In this document: positions 12,252-22,807 of the stretch, one piece after another
Layout: each line of letters begins with the position of its first letter
How positions within the stretch are numbered: the first letter of the stretch is position 1
Source of the DNA: Bradyrhizobium sp. 170
GTDB lineage: Bacteria; Pseudomonadota; Alphaproteobacteria; Rhizobiales; Xanthobacteraceae
Length of the DNA: 64,000 bases
Direction of reading: 5' to 3'
Assembly (NCBI RefSeq): GCF_023101085.1
Contig: NZ_CP064703.1
Span: forward strand, 1,674,001-1,738,000
Notes under the pieces: generated by a model
What the model saw: the letters and a program-made list of their open reading frames with translations, nothing else
Database searches by the model: none
What the model was told of the DNA's origin: nothing
Made by a program: the position numbers and the translations under genes

Positions 12252-12425
12252 GTGGCAAAAAGCACCAAGCGCAAAGAGTATAGTAAGGATGACGTCAAGC
12301 TGCTCAAAGCGCACTCAAAGGCCCGCACCCCTGTAGCTAGGGTTTCAAAGCTTATGAAGCGATCCGAGGGCTCTCTAAGACAGAAAGCACGTACCTTGGG
12401 GATTGGCTTGGGTCACCAGCGCTGA
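12252..12425 (+). CDS. Small basic conserved hypothetical protein
   Basis: 57 residues, Lys/Arg-rich (VAKSTKRKEYSKDDVKLLKA...), from a GTG with GGAG at 12243-12246, five bases upstream. The pattern of a charged N-terminus followed by S/T-x-x-x-L-K-R-S-E-G-S-L-R-Q-K-A resembles small proteins common in Bradyrhizobium that may bind DNA or chromatin. Function unknown. Sequence upstream to 12014 holds no other gene. Confidence 0.5.
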   Translation: MAKSTKRKEYSKDDVKLLKAHSKARTPVARVSKLMKRSEGSLRQKARTLGIGLGHQR

Positions 12426-13334
12426 GATACGCGTCAATGTTCGGAAATCGACCGGCGTGATGATCGAGACGGCCAGGCGGCTTACGACCGCCGGGCCACC
12501 TGATCGTTTCAGGTCCCTGCGCCCGAGGCACAGCTCGCGCGATGAACGAGCTGACCGATTTCCCGATAGACCGGCTCACTTGGCCTAAACCTCGTCGAGT
12601 GTCATGGTTTCAATCAGGGGCTAATAAACCCGACTCGTTCGTCTCAAGTGCGGCTTATATCGGTGAATATAGATTTACCGAGCCCGGAAATACGGTCCGC
12701 GAGCGTGCCGGCGGATCATCATCTCGGCCGGTAGACGTCATTCGGCGCTGAGCCATCTCCCTCTGCCTCCACCCTTCTCGAGGCGCGGCGACTGGAATCT
12801 AGTTGCCCCGAAGAGGGAGCTTGGCACCATTTTTTCCGAGTCCGTGGGCGCCGGCATCGTCGGCCTACAGCATTAGCGGCCTGCGGCTGACGCAGATCGC
12901 TCTGATGATGCTGCCGGCCGGCAAGGCGGAAGGGAATAGCCGCGGTCCGGCCTACGGCGACAATATAAAGGTACTCCGGCAGGAGATGTGCGTCCAGCAG
13001 GCGCAGAAGCGTACAAGTATTTTGTATGTTCATGCGGAGCCGCGCCGGCATCCTCTTGTATGCGGGATTTGTTGTGAGGTGAGCAAAGCGGTACTGAACA
13101 TTGTTCATCGTCATCATCGAGGCCGTCGATTTCGCCGTCGCGACTGCCGCGCGCGGACAGCGCGGCGGCCGCGGCAGACTCCATGGCGGCAATGAGAATT
13201 GAATTGCGGGCCGCACTCGCTAGCAGCAGGCCGCATTTGCGGTAAGATCGTCTCATCTGGTATCCGACAAACGATTGAATCTGACGTCCTTCGAATGCGG
13301 GAGCTGCTCCTTGCTGCACTTTCGATATGTTGCC
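12426..13334. other. Gene-poor spacer before the peroxiredoxin gene
   Basis: About 0.9 kb in which every open frame is short and lacks both a ribosome-binding site and any recognisable product. No repeat, promoter motif or terminator stands out. It separates the insertion-sequence cluster from the nif region. Confidence 0.4.
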
Positions 13335-13889
13335 TCAGGCAATTTTAAGCGTGTCGCCGCCGATTTCGCGGTTGCAAGGGCAGAGCTCATCAGTCTGTAT
13401 CGCATCCAGAACGCGTAACGTGTCCGTCGGGCTGCGGCCGACATTGAGGCTTGTCGCATAGACATGCTGGATCGTGTTCTCAGGATCGACGATGAAGGTG
13501 TAGCGATGCGCGATGCCATCACGCGATCGCACTCCAAGGCCATCGACCAGTGCGCCCTTGGTGTCGGCAAACTGCCAGATCGATAGACGGTGCAGATCCT
13601 TGTGCTCACGCCGCCAGGCGAGCTTGCAGAACTCGTTATCGGTCGAGCCACCAAGCACGATTGCATCGCGATCGGCGAAATGCTTGGACAGGCGAGCAAA
13701 CTCAGCGATTTCGGTCGGGCAGACGAATGTGAAATCCTTCGGGTAAAAGAAGATGACTTTCCATTTTCCGGGGAAACTCCTCTCAGTCAGCGTCTCGAAG
13801 GCGCTCTGCCCGTTCTCCTCTTGCAGGTGAAAGCCGGGCTTCACGCCTGTGATGTCGAAGGGCGGCAACTTACTTCCAATTCCAGGCAT
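13335..13889 (-). CDS. Peroxiredoxin (AhpC/TSA family), symbiotic
   Basis: 184 residues starting MPGIGSKLPPFDITG, with GAGG six bases upstream of the start. The peroxidatic cysteine is in FYPKDFTFVCPTE and a C-terminal CPC follows, as in 2-Cys peroxiredoxins. It would reduce peroxides in the cytosol. The gene is transcribed divergently from nifH, with its own -24/-12 promoter. In Rhizobium etli a related peroxiredoxin (PrxS) is NifA/RpoN-controlled and works in bacteroids, so a nodule role is likely. A longer in-frame start at 13940 lies inside the promoter and is rejected. Confidence 0.88.
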   Translation of the reverse strand: MPGIGSKLPPFDITGVKPGFHLQEENGQSAFETLTERSFPGKWKVIFFYPKDFTFVCPTEIAEFARLSKHFADRDAIVLGGSTDNEFCKLAWRREHKDLHRLSIWQFADTKGALVDGLGVRSRDGIAHRYTFIVDPENTIQHVYATSLNVGRSPTDTLRVLDAIQTDELCPCNREIGGDTLKIA

Positions 13890-13941
13890 ATTGTCCTCAC
13901 AACATCGCGTCACACGGAAACAGCGTTCCGCGACTGGCAAA

Positions 13942-13956
13942 GCAAGCGATATGCCA
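13942..13956 (-). promoter_or_regulatory. Sigma-54 promoter of the peroxiredoxin gene
   Basis: On the minus strand the sequence reads TGGCAT-N5-TTGC, matching the -24/-12 consensus with exact spacing. It lies 53 bases before the gene's start codon. Inference: RpoN/NifA-dependent expression. Confidence 0.7.
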
Positions 13957-14166
13957 CCCGATCTGACGGCAAGTACCCATCATGCCGGTCGTGGAACATT
14001 CGCCTTTGATGATGGCGGTGTCCTCGAACCCCATCTGCACCGTGTGGTCTCCTCAATTGTCTCGGGCTTACGGCCCGGCATTCCCCGTTCCGCGCTCTTT
14101 CGCCCGACACTCGTAGTGGAATCCACGCGCCGGGCTTTGTCGGGTTTCTCTCAGAACCCTTGCCGC

Positions 14167-14182
14167 TGTCGGGTCCGCCACA
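14167..14182 (+). promoter_or_regulatory. NifA upstream activator site (TGT-N10-ACA)
   Basis: A perfect TGT-N10-ACA lies 68 bases upstream of the nifH -24 element. The motif is palindromic and sits between nifH and the divergent peroxiredoxin promoter, so it could in principle serve both. Confidence 0.75.
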
Positions 14183-14249
14183 GCATCCGGTCTCGGACGC
14201 TGCGCTATTAGTCGAGCCTAGTCAGATGCTTAACGCGCGTGCGAACGAA

Positions 14250-14264
14250 TGGCACGCCAGTTGC
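14250..14264 (+). promoter_or_regulatory. Sigma-54 promoter of nifH
   Basis: TGGCAC-GCCAG-TTGC is a perfect -24/-12 element. The transcription start is expected near 14275, giving a leader of about 150 bases to nifH. Confidence 0.9.
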
Positions 14265-14362
14265 TAACTGGATGCAGCAACAACGAGTAAGGGCTGAGGG
14301 CACGCCGACGCCGATGGCGAGCGATGGCCTCCTTCCCGAAACCCGTGTGCCCACGTTTCTGA

Positions 14363-15313
<951 letters not shown>

Positions 15314-15380
15314 TTCATGTTGTCGGCCTTCTCGACCGGGGAAGGCCGACGTCGTCCAGCTCAGAAGCTGGGGGACCTTC

Positions 15381-16109
15381 ATGATTGGCACACAAAGCAA
15401 ATTGGCCGATACGATGTCATCTCCTGTATCAGCAGCTCACATCGCCGAGCAGCGCGATGCAAGTGAGCTCTACGGGCTTCTGACCGGGCGCCATCCAACA
15501 GAAGTCGACATCAGCGACGATGACGATTTCGATCGCCATGTGCTCGCTTGCGTTCTCGCCGCATCCGCTATGGATGGCGGCCAACTTCCCGAACGGGCTG
15601 GCTTGACTAACCAGGAGCTCGATGCGCTCTTGGTGCAATACTTCCCATCCACCCCGGTCAGGAGTTGTACCTGGCGCGAACAGCCCGCGTTACCGGCTCC
15701 TGACGAGACGATTATGGTGCGCGACCTCCTGCTTACGCAACGTTCCACCCATGGCGAGGTCGGCGGCTGGCTCGCGACGATGATCGCGCGGCGCGCCATG
15801 GAGCCTAATCACTTGTGGGAAGATCTCGGTCTGCGGAAGCGGGACGAATTGTCCCGCCTCCTAATGCGCCATTTCGGGCCGCTGGCGGCTCGCAACACCA
15901 AGAACATGCGCTGGAAGCGCTTCTTCTATCGCACGCTATGCGAAGATGACGGTCTGGTGATGTGTACCACGCCGGTCTGCACGGAATGCAATGATTTTGA
16001 TCTTTGCTTCGGCGAGGAGAGCGGGGAGAGCCGGATGGCCGGACGCCGGCGGGATCATCTGCGTCGTGTCGATGACTCCGTCCAAGCCATCCCAAGTTCG
16101 CAAGACTGA
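15381..16109 (+). CDS. nifQ: Molybdenum-donor protein NifQ
   Basis: 242 residues. The NifQ signature C-x4-C-x2-C-x5-C is present near the C-terminus as CTTPVCTECNDFDLC. NifQ carries a Mo-Fe-S cluster and supplies molybdenum for FeMo-cofactor assembly. ATG 15381 follows GGGGA. The gene lies 67 bases after nifH in the same direction with no terminator visible, so it is probably co-transcribed. The C-terminal 25 residues are basic and variable. Confidence 0.9.
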   Translation: MIGTQSKLADTMSSPVSAAHIAEQRDASELYGLLTGRHPTEVDISDDDDFDRHVLACVLAASAMDGGQLPERAGLTNQELDALLVQYFPSTPVRSCTWREQPALPAPDETIMVRDLLLTQRSTHGEVGGWLATMIARRAMEPNHLWEDLGLRKRDELSRLLMRHFGPLAARNTKNMRWKRFFYRTLCEDDGLVMCTTPVCTECNDFDLCFGEESGESRMAGRRRDHLRRVDDSVQAIPSSQD

Positions 16110-16582
16110 GCTCATAATGGATGCCCCCTCCTCGGCGCGAGTCCCGGTGTATCGGACGAGCTTTCGGCCAGCTGTCACATGAGGAGAATGAGGATTTGAA
16201 AAGACACCGGGGTAAACAACTGCGCGCAGCCGGCCTAAGGCGGATGCGGCGGCGCCTGATGATCGCGGCTTGATAATTGGCGGAGGCGACCGTCACATTT
16301 ACCGCCGAGATGTTCTATGTTGACGCGCGATCGACGCCAACATCTGGCCTCTCGATCGCGCCCGCTGAACTTGTTTACGAACGCCGACCCTGGGGTTGGA
16401 CCGAACCCGATGGCTCAAAATTCTTCTTCGATAAGCATGCCTGAATGCACGCGCCTTCCCCGAAGTGCTGCAGCTTGAGGTGAGGTCCGAACCGTTGCCC
16501 GGCTAGCAAGCTTCCAAGCCCGGCTTCCTGCCTTCAGCTCGGTCGCAAGCGCACCGAACCTGGCGCTCCGCCGTTTCCACCC
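16110..16582. other. Spacer upstream of nifV regulatory region
   Basis: No supported gene. The segment leads into the NifA site at 16583 and the sigma-54 promoter at 16656. No convincing terminator hairpin after nifQ is seen. Confidence 0.4.
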
Positions 16583-16598
16583 TGTCGGATTTGCGACA
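16583..16598 (+). promoter_or_regulatory. NifA upstream activator site for nifV
   Basis: A perfect TGT-N10-ACA about 58 bases upstream of the -24 element at 16656. It sits closer to the promoter than is usual, but similar spacing is seen at nifH here. Confidence 0.65.
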
Positions 16599-16655
16599 CA
16601 CCCGGCTAATCTGAAATTCGACGTCATTCACAGGTTCTTGGGAATTCGAGCGGGT

Positions 16656-16670
16656 TGGCACAGCAGTTGC
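16656..16670 (+). promoter_or_regulatory. Sigma-54 promoter of nifV
   Basis: TGGCAC-AGCAG-TTGC with exact -24/-12 spacing. It excludes in-frame start codons upstream of 16706, because the transcript should begin near 16682. Confidence 0.85.
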
Positions 16671-16705
16671 TGAACAGCTTCTGGAATAAACATACGGAGC
16701 CGCTG

Positions 16706-17970
16706 ATGGCGTTCGCTGCCGCAATCATCGGGCCCGACAAAGATCGGTCGAGGTCCATAGTCCTTAATGACACCACGTTGCGCGACGGCGAACAGACACC
16801 CGGCGTGGCCTCCACGACACCGGAAAACGTCTCGATCGCGCGTGCGCTGGCCGCGGCCGGAGTCAAGGAGATCGAGGCCGGCACGCCGGCGATGGGTCAG
16901 GAAGAGATTGCCGCGATCCGAGCGGTCGCCGAAGCGGGCCTTGCGGCCACGATCATCGGCTGGTGCCGGATGAAACCCGCGGACGTCGATGCGGCGATCG
17001 AGGCCGGTGTTTCGATGGTCAAGCTATCGATTCCATCGTCCGACGTGCAGATTGCGGCGAAACTCGGTGGCGGCCGTTTGGCCGCGCTGGAGCGGGTGAA
17101 GCGCGTCGTGGCCTATGCTCGCGACAGGGGACTGGATGTCGCGGTGGGTGGCGAAGACTCCTCGCGTGCCGATGTCAACTTCCTGATCGACCTGATCGCA
17201 ACCGCCAAGGCGGCCGGCGCGCGGCGCTTTCGTGTCGCAGATACGCTGAGCGTGCTCAATCCTGACGCGTCCTTCGCGCTCATGGCCGCACTGCGCGCCA
17301 GCACCGATCTCGAGTTCGAATTCCACGGCGATGACGATCTTGGGCTGGCGACGGCTAATACGCTGGCGGCGATCAAGGCCGGTGCGACGCACGCCTCTGT
17401 GACGGTCATTGGACTTGGCGAGCGAGCCGGCAATGCGTCGCTGGAGGAAGTTGCCGTCGCACTCAGGCAGCTCTACGGCCGTGATACCGGCGTGCTGCTA
17501 TCCGAACTGGAAAAGTCGCGGCCGCCGCTGCAGCCGCAGCGTGCCCCACCATTCCGCTCAACAAGGCGATGGTCGGCGAGCATGTCTTGACCCATGAATC
17601 CGGCATCCACGTCGATGGGCTCTTAAAAGACCGGCCCACCTACCAAGCGCTGGACCCGGGGTTGCTCGGCCGCTCCCACCGCATTGTGACCGGCAAGCAT
17701 TCAGGGCTTGCCGCTATCACTTCGCTCTTGTCCGAGTTGCAGCTTTCGGTCAGCGCCGAGCAAACCGAAACCATTCTCGCGCGCGTTCGCAAGCATGCCA
17801 TCGAGCACAAAGGCCCGGTTTCCCAGGAAACGGTGGTGGCGATCTGGCGCGACATTCACGAGAGATCGGTCAACCGAGGGCGATCGGGCGGTCAGCCATG
17901 CGCGTCGCGCGATCAGGTTGGAACATTCGAGCCAGGACGGTTTCTGGGCGGATCTAGATGGAGGTTGAGA
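16706..17970 (+). pseudogene. nifV: Homocitrate synthase NifV, frameshifted
   Basis: NifV condenses acetyl-CoA and 2-oxoglutarate to homocitrate, the organic ligand of FeMo-cofactor. ATG 16706 has GGAG eight bases upstream. In frame are [15 protein letters not shown] (active-site arginine and metal aspartate), [10 protein letters not shown] and [13 protein letters not shown] (metal histidine region). A one-base deletion somewhere in about 17505-17545 moves the rest, [12 protein letters not shown]...HESGIHVDGLLKDR...GKHSG, into another frame. That second frame has no stop before the nifW ATG, so the nifV ending has lost its terminator and runs in frame into nifW. Since host plants can supply homocitrate to bacteroids, loss would be tolerable. 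Sequencing error remains possible. Confidence 0.8.
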
Positions 17971-18302
17971 ATGACGACGGATGGGATCCTTTCGCAATTG
18001 AACAAGGCCTCCGCGGCAGAGGAGTTTTTTGCACTGCTCGGCGTCGAGTACGATGCGAAAATCATCGACGTGGCGCGGCTTCATATCCTGCGTCGCATGG
18101 GTCAATATCTCGCGGGCGAGGAGTTTACCTGTGCATCCGATCCTGACTCGCCTCGCGTTGCAAGGCCACGCTTGAGCGCGCCTATGCCGACTTCGTCACG
18201 TCCTCCCCGATCGAACAGCGCGTGTTCAAGGTCCTGAAGGATGCGGCCGCACCACAACCGAACAAGCATCCAGCATTGGTGCAGCTCGGTTCCTTGGAGT
18301 GA
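17971..18302 (+). pseudogene. nifW: NifW nitrogenase-protecting protein, frameshifted
   Basis: ATG 17971 has GGAGG at 17960-17964. The first frame reads MTTDGILSQLNKASAAEEFF and continues to RRMGQYLAGEEF, the standard NifW N-terminus. A one-base deletion near 18145 moves the conserved remainder (KATLERAYADFVTSSPIEQ, then VFKVLKDAA) into another frame, which ends LVQLGSLE and TGA 18300-18302. NifW helps protect or assemble the MoFe protein under oxygen. The full family length is recoverable across the break, which suggests a recent lesion or a sequencing error. Confidence 0.8.
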
Positions 18303-18695
18303 ATTGAGTTTATATCTCGTGCTCTGGAGCGTGAAGGTTCGGAGAACCTGCCAACGACCCAGGGCGTCGAATTCAAACGGAAGTTGCAGTTACGGCCTCG
18401 CGGTCCGCAGCTTGGACACTCGGCTCCTTAAGGGCCAATCACGGCTCAGCCCTGATATTTCCGTCGTTTCAAGCTGGTGCCCATGGTGCGCCTATCTCCT
18501 GCAATGGTACGCCGGCAGCGGGGTGCGCATATTTGGCGAGGAAAGCGCACCAAGATTCGGATGACTGTCTTCTGTCGCATTCCGGACGCGGATCCAGCAC
18601 GGTTATCGAATGTTCCGATCCTCGTGAGAGGCTGCCAATCCGATTTCCTTCAGTAAGATTCGGTATTGGCGGTCAATTTTCATCGTCTGCGCAAT
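18303..18695. other. Spacer between nifW and the fix promoter
   Basis: 393 bases without a supported gene. A near-match to a NifA site (TGT-N10-ACG) begins around 18574 but has a mismatch in the second half, so it is not called. Confidence 0.35.
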
Positions 18696-18710
18696 TGGTA
18701 CGACAATTGC
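18696..18710 (+). promoter_or_regulatory. Sigma-54 promoter of the fix operon
   Basis: TGGTAC-GACAA-TTGC is a good -24/-12 element. It lies 32 bases before the start codon of the decayed fixA and about 770 bases before fixB. That matches the long fixBCX 5' leader described for B. japonicum (my recollection of the literature). Confidence 0.8.
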
Positions 18711-18741
18711 TGACACATGGTCAGCTAGTCTGGAGAAGCGA

Positions 18742-19390
18742 ATGCACATCTTGGTCCGCATCGAGTTTGTTTTTGACGCCGCGCAGTTCGCGCGCGCTGC
18801 CTGTCGGCACCATGATGCGTCGCGACGCCAAAGCGATGGTTGCATATTCCGGCCTGGCTGAGCTGAAAGCTGCGCTTGATCCGCGCCAAAGATTCGTCGA
18901 CGAAATCACTCCCGTTGGCCGATCTATGGCCGAGGTTTCCCGGGGGGAGCCCTTGCTCTCCAGCGCCGGCCGCGCGGCGCCGTTGACGGGCGGCTTCACC
19001 GCCGGCCCTCGTGCCCTCGCCAAGAGAGTTGCGCGCGTGTCGCTGCAATCGGCAAGATTGCGAGGGCATTCAGAGTAATGGATCGCGTTTTCACCGGCAA
19101 GCTCGCGGCCGACAATGGCACCGGCCGAGCCTCTGGCAGGTCCTCGATCTGTTCCAACTCGGTTGCATCTCGAAGATGAGGGGGGACCAATCGATCGGCT
19201 CGCGTGACCGGCGCGGTTGGGTGCCTCACTAGTTCCATTGCCAAATGGTGCCCCCAGAATGCCAAACCCGGAAAGAACCCGAAGCTCGTGCTTCCGGCTC
19301 GTCGACAAAGGTCCAGCAATGGGTGTCTCGGCCCCGCGCTGCTGCCAGGCGGTGTTGAAAAAATGGCGGCGGGCACGCGGCCGAACTTTT
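18742..19390 (+). pseudogene. fixA: Decayed fixA (electron-transfer flavoprotein beta subunit)
   Basis: This stretch is not an open gene, but pieces of FixA/ETF-beta can be read in order in several frames. ATG 18742 with GGAG upstream gives MHILVRIEFVFDAAQ. The next frame gives LPVGTMMRRDAKAMV, then GLAELKAALDPRQRF. After 18960 comes RAAPLTGGFTAG. At 19081 comes DRVFTGKLAADNGTG, at 19143 LDLFQLGCISKM, and near 19240 AKWCPQNAKPGKN. The start codon, ribosome-binding site and sigma-54 promoter are still intact, so the sequence is transcribed as the leader of fixBCX. FixA would pair with FixB in electron transfer to nitrogenase. A working fixA must lie elsewhere. Confidence 0.65.
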
Positions 19391-19479
19391 AACTGAAGCA
19401 ATCTTCACGCGCGAATTCAAAGCTGTAGGCGGAGCACGCTTCGCTGGCGAGCCGCTACTGAACACGGATGGGAGTACAG

Positions 19480-20595
19480 ATGATGAGCACCGCACCCAAA
19501 AGCGCAGCTCCGGCCGCGGGTGGTGGTCGCGCGGCGACCAAGAGGGAGCTGCCCGAACGATTCAAGGCGTATAAGCACGTCTGGGTCTTCATCGAGCAGG
19601 AACGCGGGATAGTGCACCCCGTCTCCTGGGAGCTGATGGGTGCCGGCCGCCGGCTCGCCGACAAGCTCAACGTTGACCTCGCCGCGGTTGTCATCGGCCC
19701 GGTCGGGGAGACAACGCAGCAGGCGGTCGCCGAATCCTTCTGCTACGGCGCCGACCTCGCCTATATCGTCGCGGATGATCTGTTGGCCGATTATCGCAAT
19801 GAATCCTACACCAAGGCCCTGTCAGAGCTGGTCAATACGTACAAGCCGGAAATCCTACTCCTAGGGGCAACTACACTGGGCCGCGATCTCGCCGGCTCAG
19901 TGGCCACCACACTGCTCACCGGCCTAACTGCCGACTGCACCGAGCTCGATGTCGATGCCGACGGCTCGCTTGCAGCGACCCGGCCGACGTTTGGCGGCTC
20001 ACTATTGTGCACGATCTACACACTGAACTATCGTCCACAGATGGCAACCGTCCGTCCGCGCGTGATGCCGATGCCCGAGCGCGTGACCGGCGCCGTCTGG
20101 CGCGTCATCTCGCATCCGCTCGGGCTTGTAGAAGAAGATATCGTCACAAAAGTGCTGTCGTTCCTGCTGGACCGCGATTCTACAAAGTCCAACCTTGCCT
20201 ATGCCGACGTGGTCGTCGCCGGAGGGCTCGGTCTGGGATCGCCTGAGAACTTCCAACTGGTACAGCAGCTCGCGGACGTGCTTGGCGCCGAATATGGCTG
20301 CTCGCGGCCGCTGGTCCAGAAGGGCTGGGTCACCTCGGACCGACAAATCGGCCAGACCGGGAAAACCATTCGGCCAAAGCTCTATATCGCGGCCGGTATT
20401 TCCGGCGCGATCCAGCATCGCGTTGGCGTGGAGGGGGGCGACCTCATCGTTGCCATCAACACCGACAAGAACGCTCCGATCTTCGACTTCGCCCACATCG
20501 GCATCGTCACCGACGCCATTCGACTGTTGCCCGCATTGACCTCCGCATTCCGCGCGCAGCTGTCGCCGCACTCGAACGACCGCATCGCTGGCTAG
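19480..20595 (+). CDS. fixB: Electron-transfer flavoprotein alpha subunit FixB
   Basis: 371 residues. The N-terminus is a Pro/Ala-rich extension. The ETF alpha domain follows ([20 protein letters not shown]), and the C-terminal FAD domain includes [15 protein letters not shown] and the ISGAIQH loop that contacts flavin. FixAB bifurcates electrons to feed nitrogenase through FixCX. Starts ATG 19480 and ATG 19483 both follow GGAG at 19471-19474. The frame is intact, unlike its neighbours fixA and fixC. fixC begins 11 bases after the stop. Confidence 0.95.
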   Translation: MMSTAPKSAAPAAGGGRAATKRELPERFKAYKHVWVFIEQERGIVHPVSWELMGAGRRLADKLNVDLAAVVIGPVGETTQQAVAESFCYGADLAYIVADDLLADYRNESYTKALSELVNTYKPEILLLGATTLGRDLAGSVATTLLTGLTADCTELDVDADGSLAATRPTFGGSLLCTIYTLNYRPQMATVRPRVMPMPERVTGAVWRVISHPLGLVEEDIVTKVLSFLLDRDSTKSNLAYADVVVAGGLGLGSPENFQLVQQLADVLGAEYGCSRPLVQKGWVTSDRQIGQTGKTIRPKLYIAAGISGAIQHRVGVEGGDLIVAINTDKNAPIFDFAHIGIVTDAIRLLPALTSAFRAQLSPHSNDRIAG

Positions 20596-20606
20596 GGGAG
20601 CTTGTT

Positions 20607-21912
20607 GTGATCGAGGAAAGATTCGACGCGATCGTCGTCGGTGCTGGCATGGGCGGGAATGCGGCAGCGCTTACCATGGCCGAGCGGGGCCTAAAAGTGC
20701 TGCAGCTGGAGCGCGGCGAGTATTCGGGGTCGAAGAACGTGCAAGGCGCCATCCTCGTGCCGATATGCTGGAGAAGCTGATCCCGGATTTCCGAGAAGAT
20801 GCACCGCTTGAGCGGCATCTCGTCGAGCAACGCTTCTGGATCGTGGACGAGCGTTCGCGCACGGGGATTCACTATCGCTCCGATGATTTCAACGAGGAGA
20901 AGCTGAACCGCTACACCATCATCCGCGCCCAGTTCGATAAATGGTCCTCGCAGAAGGTCCGCGAGGCCGGCGCCACGGTGCTGTGCGAGACCACGGTGAC
21001 CGAGCTCCTCCAGGATTCCCATGGGAGGGTCGTCGGGGTGCGCACAGACCGAGATGGGGGTGAAATCCATGCAGATGTCGTCGTGCTGGCCGAGGGGGTG
21101 AACGGAGTGCTCGGGACGGGTGCGGGCTTAAGAGGGCGGCCGAAACCGGACAAGGTCGCACTCGCGGTCAAGGAGATGCATTTCCTGTCGCGCGAGACAA
21201 TCGATGCTCGCTTCAATCTCAAAGGCGACGAGGGGCTCGTCATCGAAGCCGCCGGAACCATCTCCCGCGGCATGACCGGTATGGGCTTCATCTATTCCAA
21301 CAAGGAATGCATCTCGCTCGGTATCGGCTGTCTTGTTGCCGACTTCCAGCGTACCGGCGAGACGCCTTACGGCCTGCTCGAGAGCTTCAAGCGTCACCCG
21401 TCCGTCCCGCCGTTGATCGAGGGTTCGGAAGTAAAGGAATATTTCCGCGCATTTGATCCCCGAAGGTGGATACAAGGCGATCCTGCAGCTTTGTGGTGAG
21501 GGTTGGGTCGTTGTCGGAGACGCCGCCCAGCTCAACAACGCCATTCATCGCGAGGGGTCCAATCTGGCGATGACGTCGGGCCGTATCGCCGCCGAAGCGA
21601 TCTGCCTTATCAAATCGCGAAATGATCCGATGACGGCCAACAATCTTTCGCTTTACAAAAAACTGCTGAATGATTCCTTCGTGATCAAGGACCTGAAGAA
21701 GTACAAGGATATGCCGGCACTGATGCATACCCACTCGCAGAACTTCTTTCTCACATATCCGCAGCTCTTCTCCAAGGCAATGCAGGATTATGCGCGTCGA
21801 CGGCACACCAAAGCTCGAGAAAGACAAGCTGATGCTGAGCTCGTTCATCAAGGCGCGGTCGTGGAGTGGACTGTTCAGCGATGCCCTGCGCATTGCCCGG
21901 GCCTGGCGGTGA
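20607..21912 (+). pseudogene. fixC: Flavoprotein FixC with three frame breaks
   Basis: FixC is an ETF:quinone-oxidoreductase-like membrane-associated flavoprotein. GTG 20607 gives [21 protein letters not shown] (dinucleotide-binding motif). Near 20757 one base is missing and the frame continues at [13 protein letters not shown]. Near 21450 one base is extra, and [10 protein letters not shown] and [17 protein letters not shown] follow in a third frame. Near 21794 one more extra base leads to [14 protein letters not shown] and the normal ending [11 protein letters not shown] 21910-21912. All family segments are present and in order, so only indels separate this from a full-length gene of about 435 codons. 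It is either a recent pseudogene or a poorly resolved assembly. Confidence 0.85.
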
Positions 21913-21953
21913 TCACAAACCAAAGACAACGACGAACGACGGAGCCAGAAACA

Positions 21954-22250
21954 ATGCCGAGCGAGCCATCCCGACGTGTCGAGGACAAACTATTCTACAA
22001 CCGCTATCTCGTTGATTCCGGCCGCGCCCATATCAAGGTGCGGCCGCACACCACACCATCCTCGCGGCTCTTATCGATGCTGAAGGCCTGCCCTGCACGG
22101 TGCTACGAGCTCAGCGATAAAGGTCATGTTGAGGTGACAGTCGACGGGTGTATCGAGTGCGGCACCTGCCGGGTGATCTGCGAAGAAAGTGGTGATATCG
22201 AGTGGAGCTACCCACGTGGCGGTTACGGTGTGCTATTCAAATTTGGTTAA
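21954..22250 (+). CDS. fixX: Ferredoxin-like protein FixX
   Basis: 98 residues, a small 4Fe-4S protein that works with FixC. The cluster motif [11 protein letters not shown] is near residues 71-81, with a further cysteine pair in [13 protein letters not shown] 21954 has GGAG at 21941-21944. It lies 41 bases after the fixC end in the same transcription unit, and the frame is intact. Confidence 0.93.
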   Translation: MPSEPSRRVEDKLFYNRYLVDSGRAHIKVRPHTTPSSRLLSMLKACPARCYELSDKGHVEVTVDGCIECGTCRVICEESGDIEWSYPRGGYGVLFKFG

Positions 22251-22807
22251 AGCTTCGGGGTAGGGGCTGATTGGCAGGCTGCGGCGTTCTCGCGATACAA
22301 CGAGATCACGCGCGAAATTGACATTTCACCTGATTCAATCGAGTCCCAACCTTTCCATCTACCGGGCCGGGCCCTTGCCAGGTTCCGCTATAATATGCCC
22401 GAAGATAGCCAAAGCGAGCGGATCCGAAACAGGGCGCAACGCATTGGCGGGATTAGGTCGTCCATCTCGGATCTGTCGACCGATGCTGGTTCTCTTCCCC
22501 AATATCTGGCCGGTTTCGTCCTTTGGAGTTCGCGGCGATCCGCCTGCCGCCACTGCCTCGCGACGCTGCCTATCACCTACAAACGGAACCCTGTAAGCAG
22601 GACTTCGCTTCGCCACCGCCGACCCGACGAACGTGCCATCGAGCGCCTTATAGACAGACAAGCACGAGCGGATCACGAGATTAGCGATTTGTGACTCCTT
22701 CGCGCGACCGCCGGTTGCGCGTTCGTCAGGCGGGCTGCGCGCATGCAGCACACAAGTTTGCACTTTCATTCGCCTGTATCGCCGGGATATATGGTCGGCC
22801 AGAGAGC
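22251..22807. other. Spacer after fixX
   Basis: About 550 bases. Open frames on both strands are short and resemble nothing known. No clear terminator follows fixX. Confidence 0.35.

Noticed and set aside
18574..18589. NifA activator site upstream of the fix promoter
   Set aside because: TGT-N10-ACG has a mismatch in the second half-site, so it was not listed as a feature.
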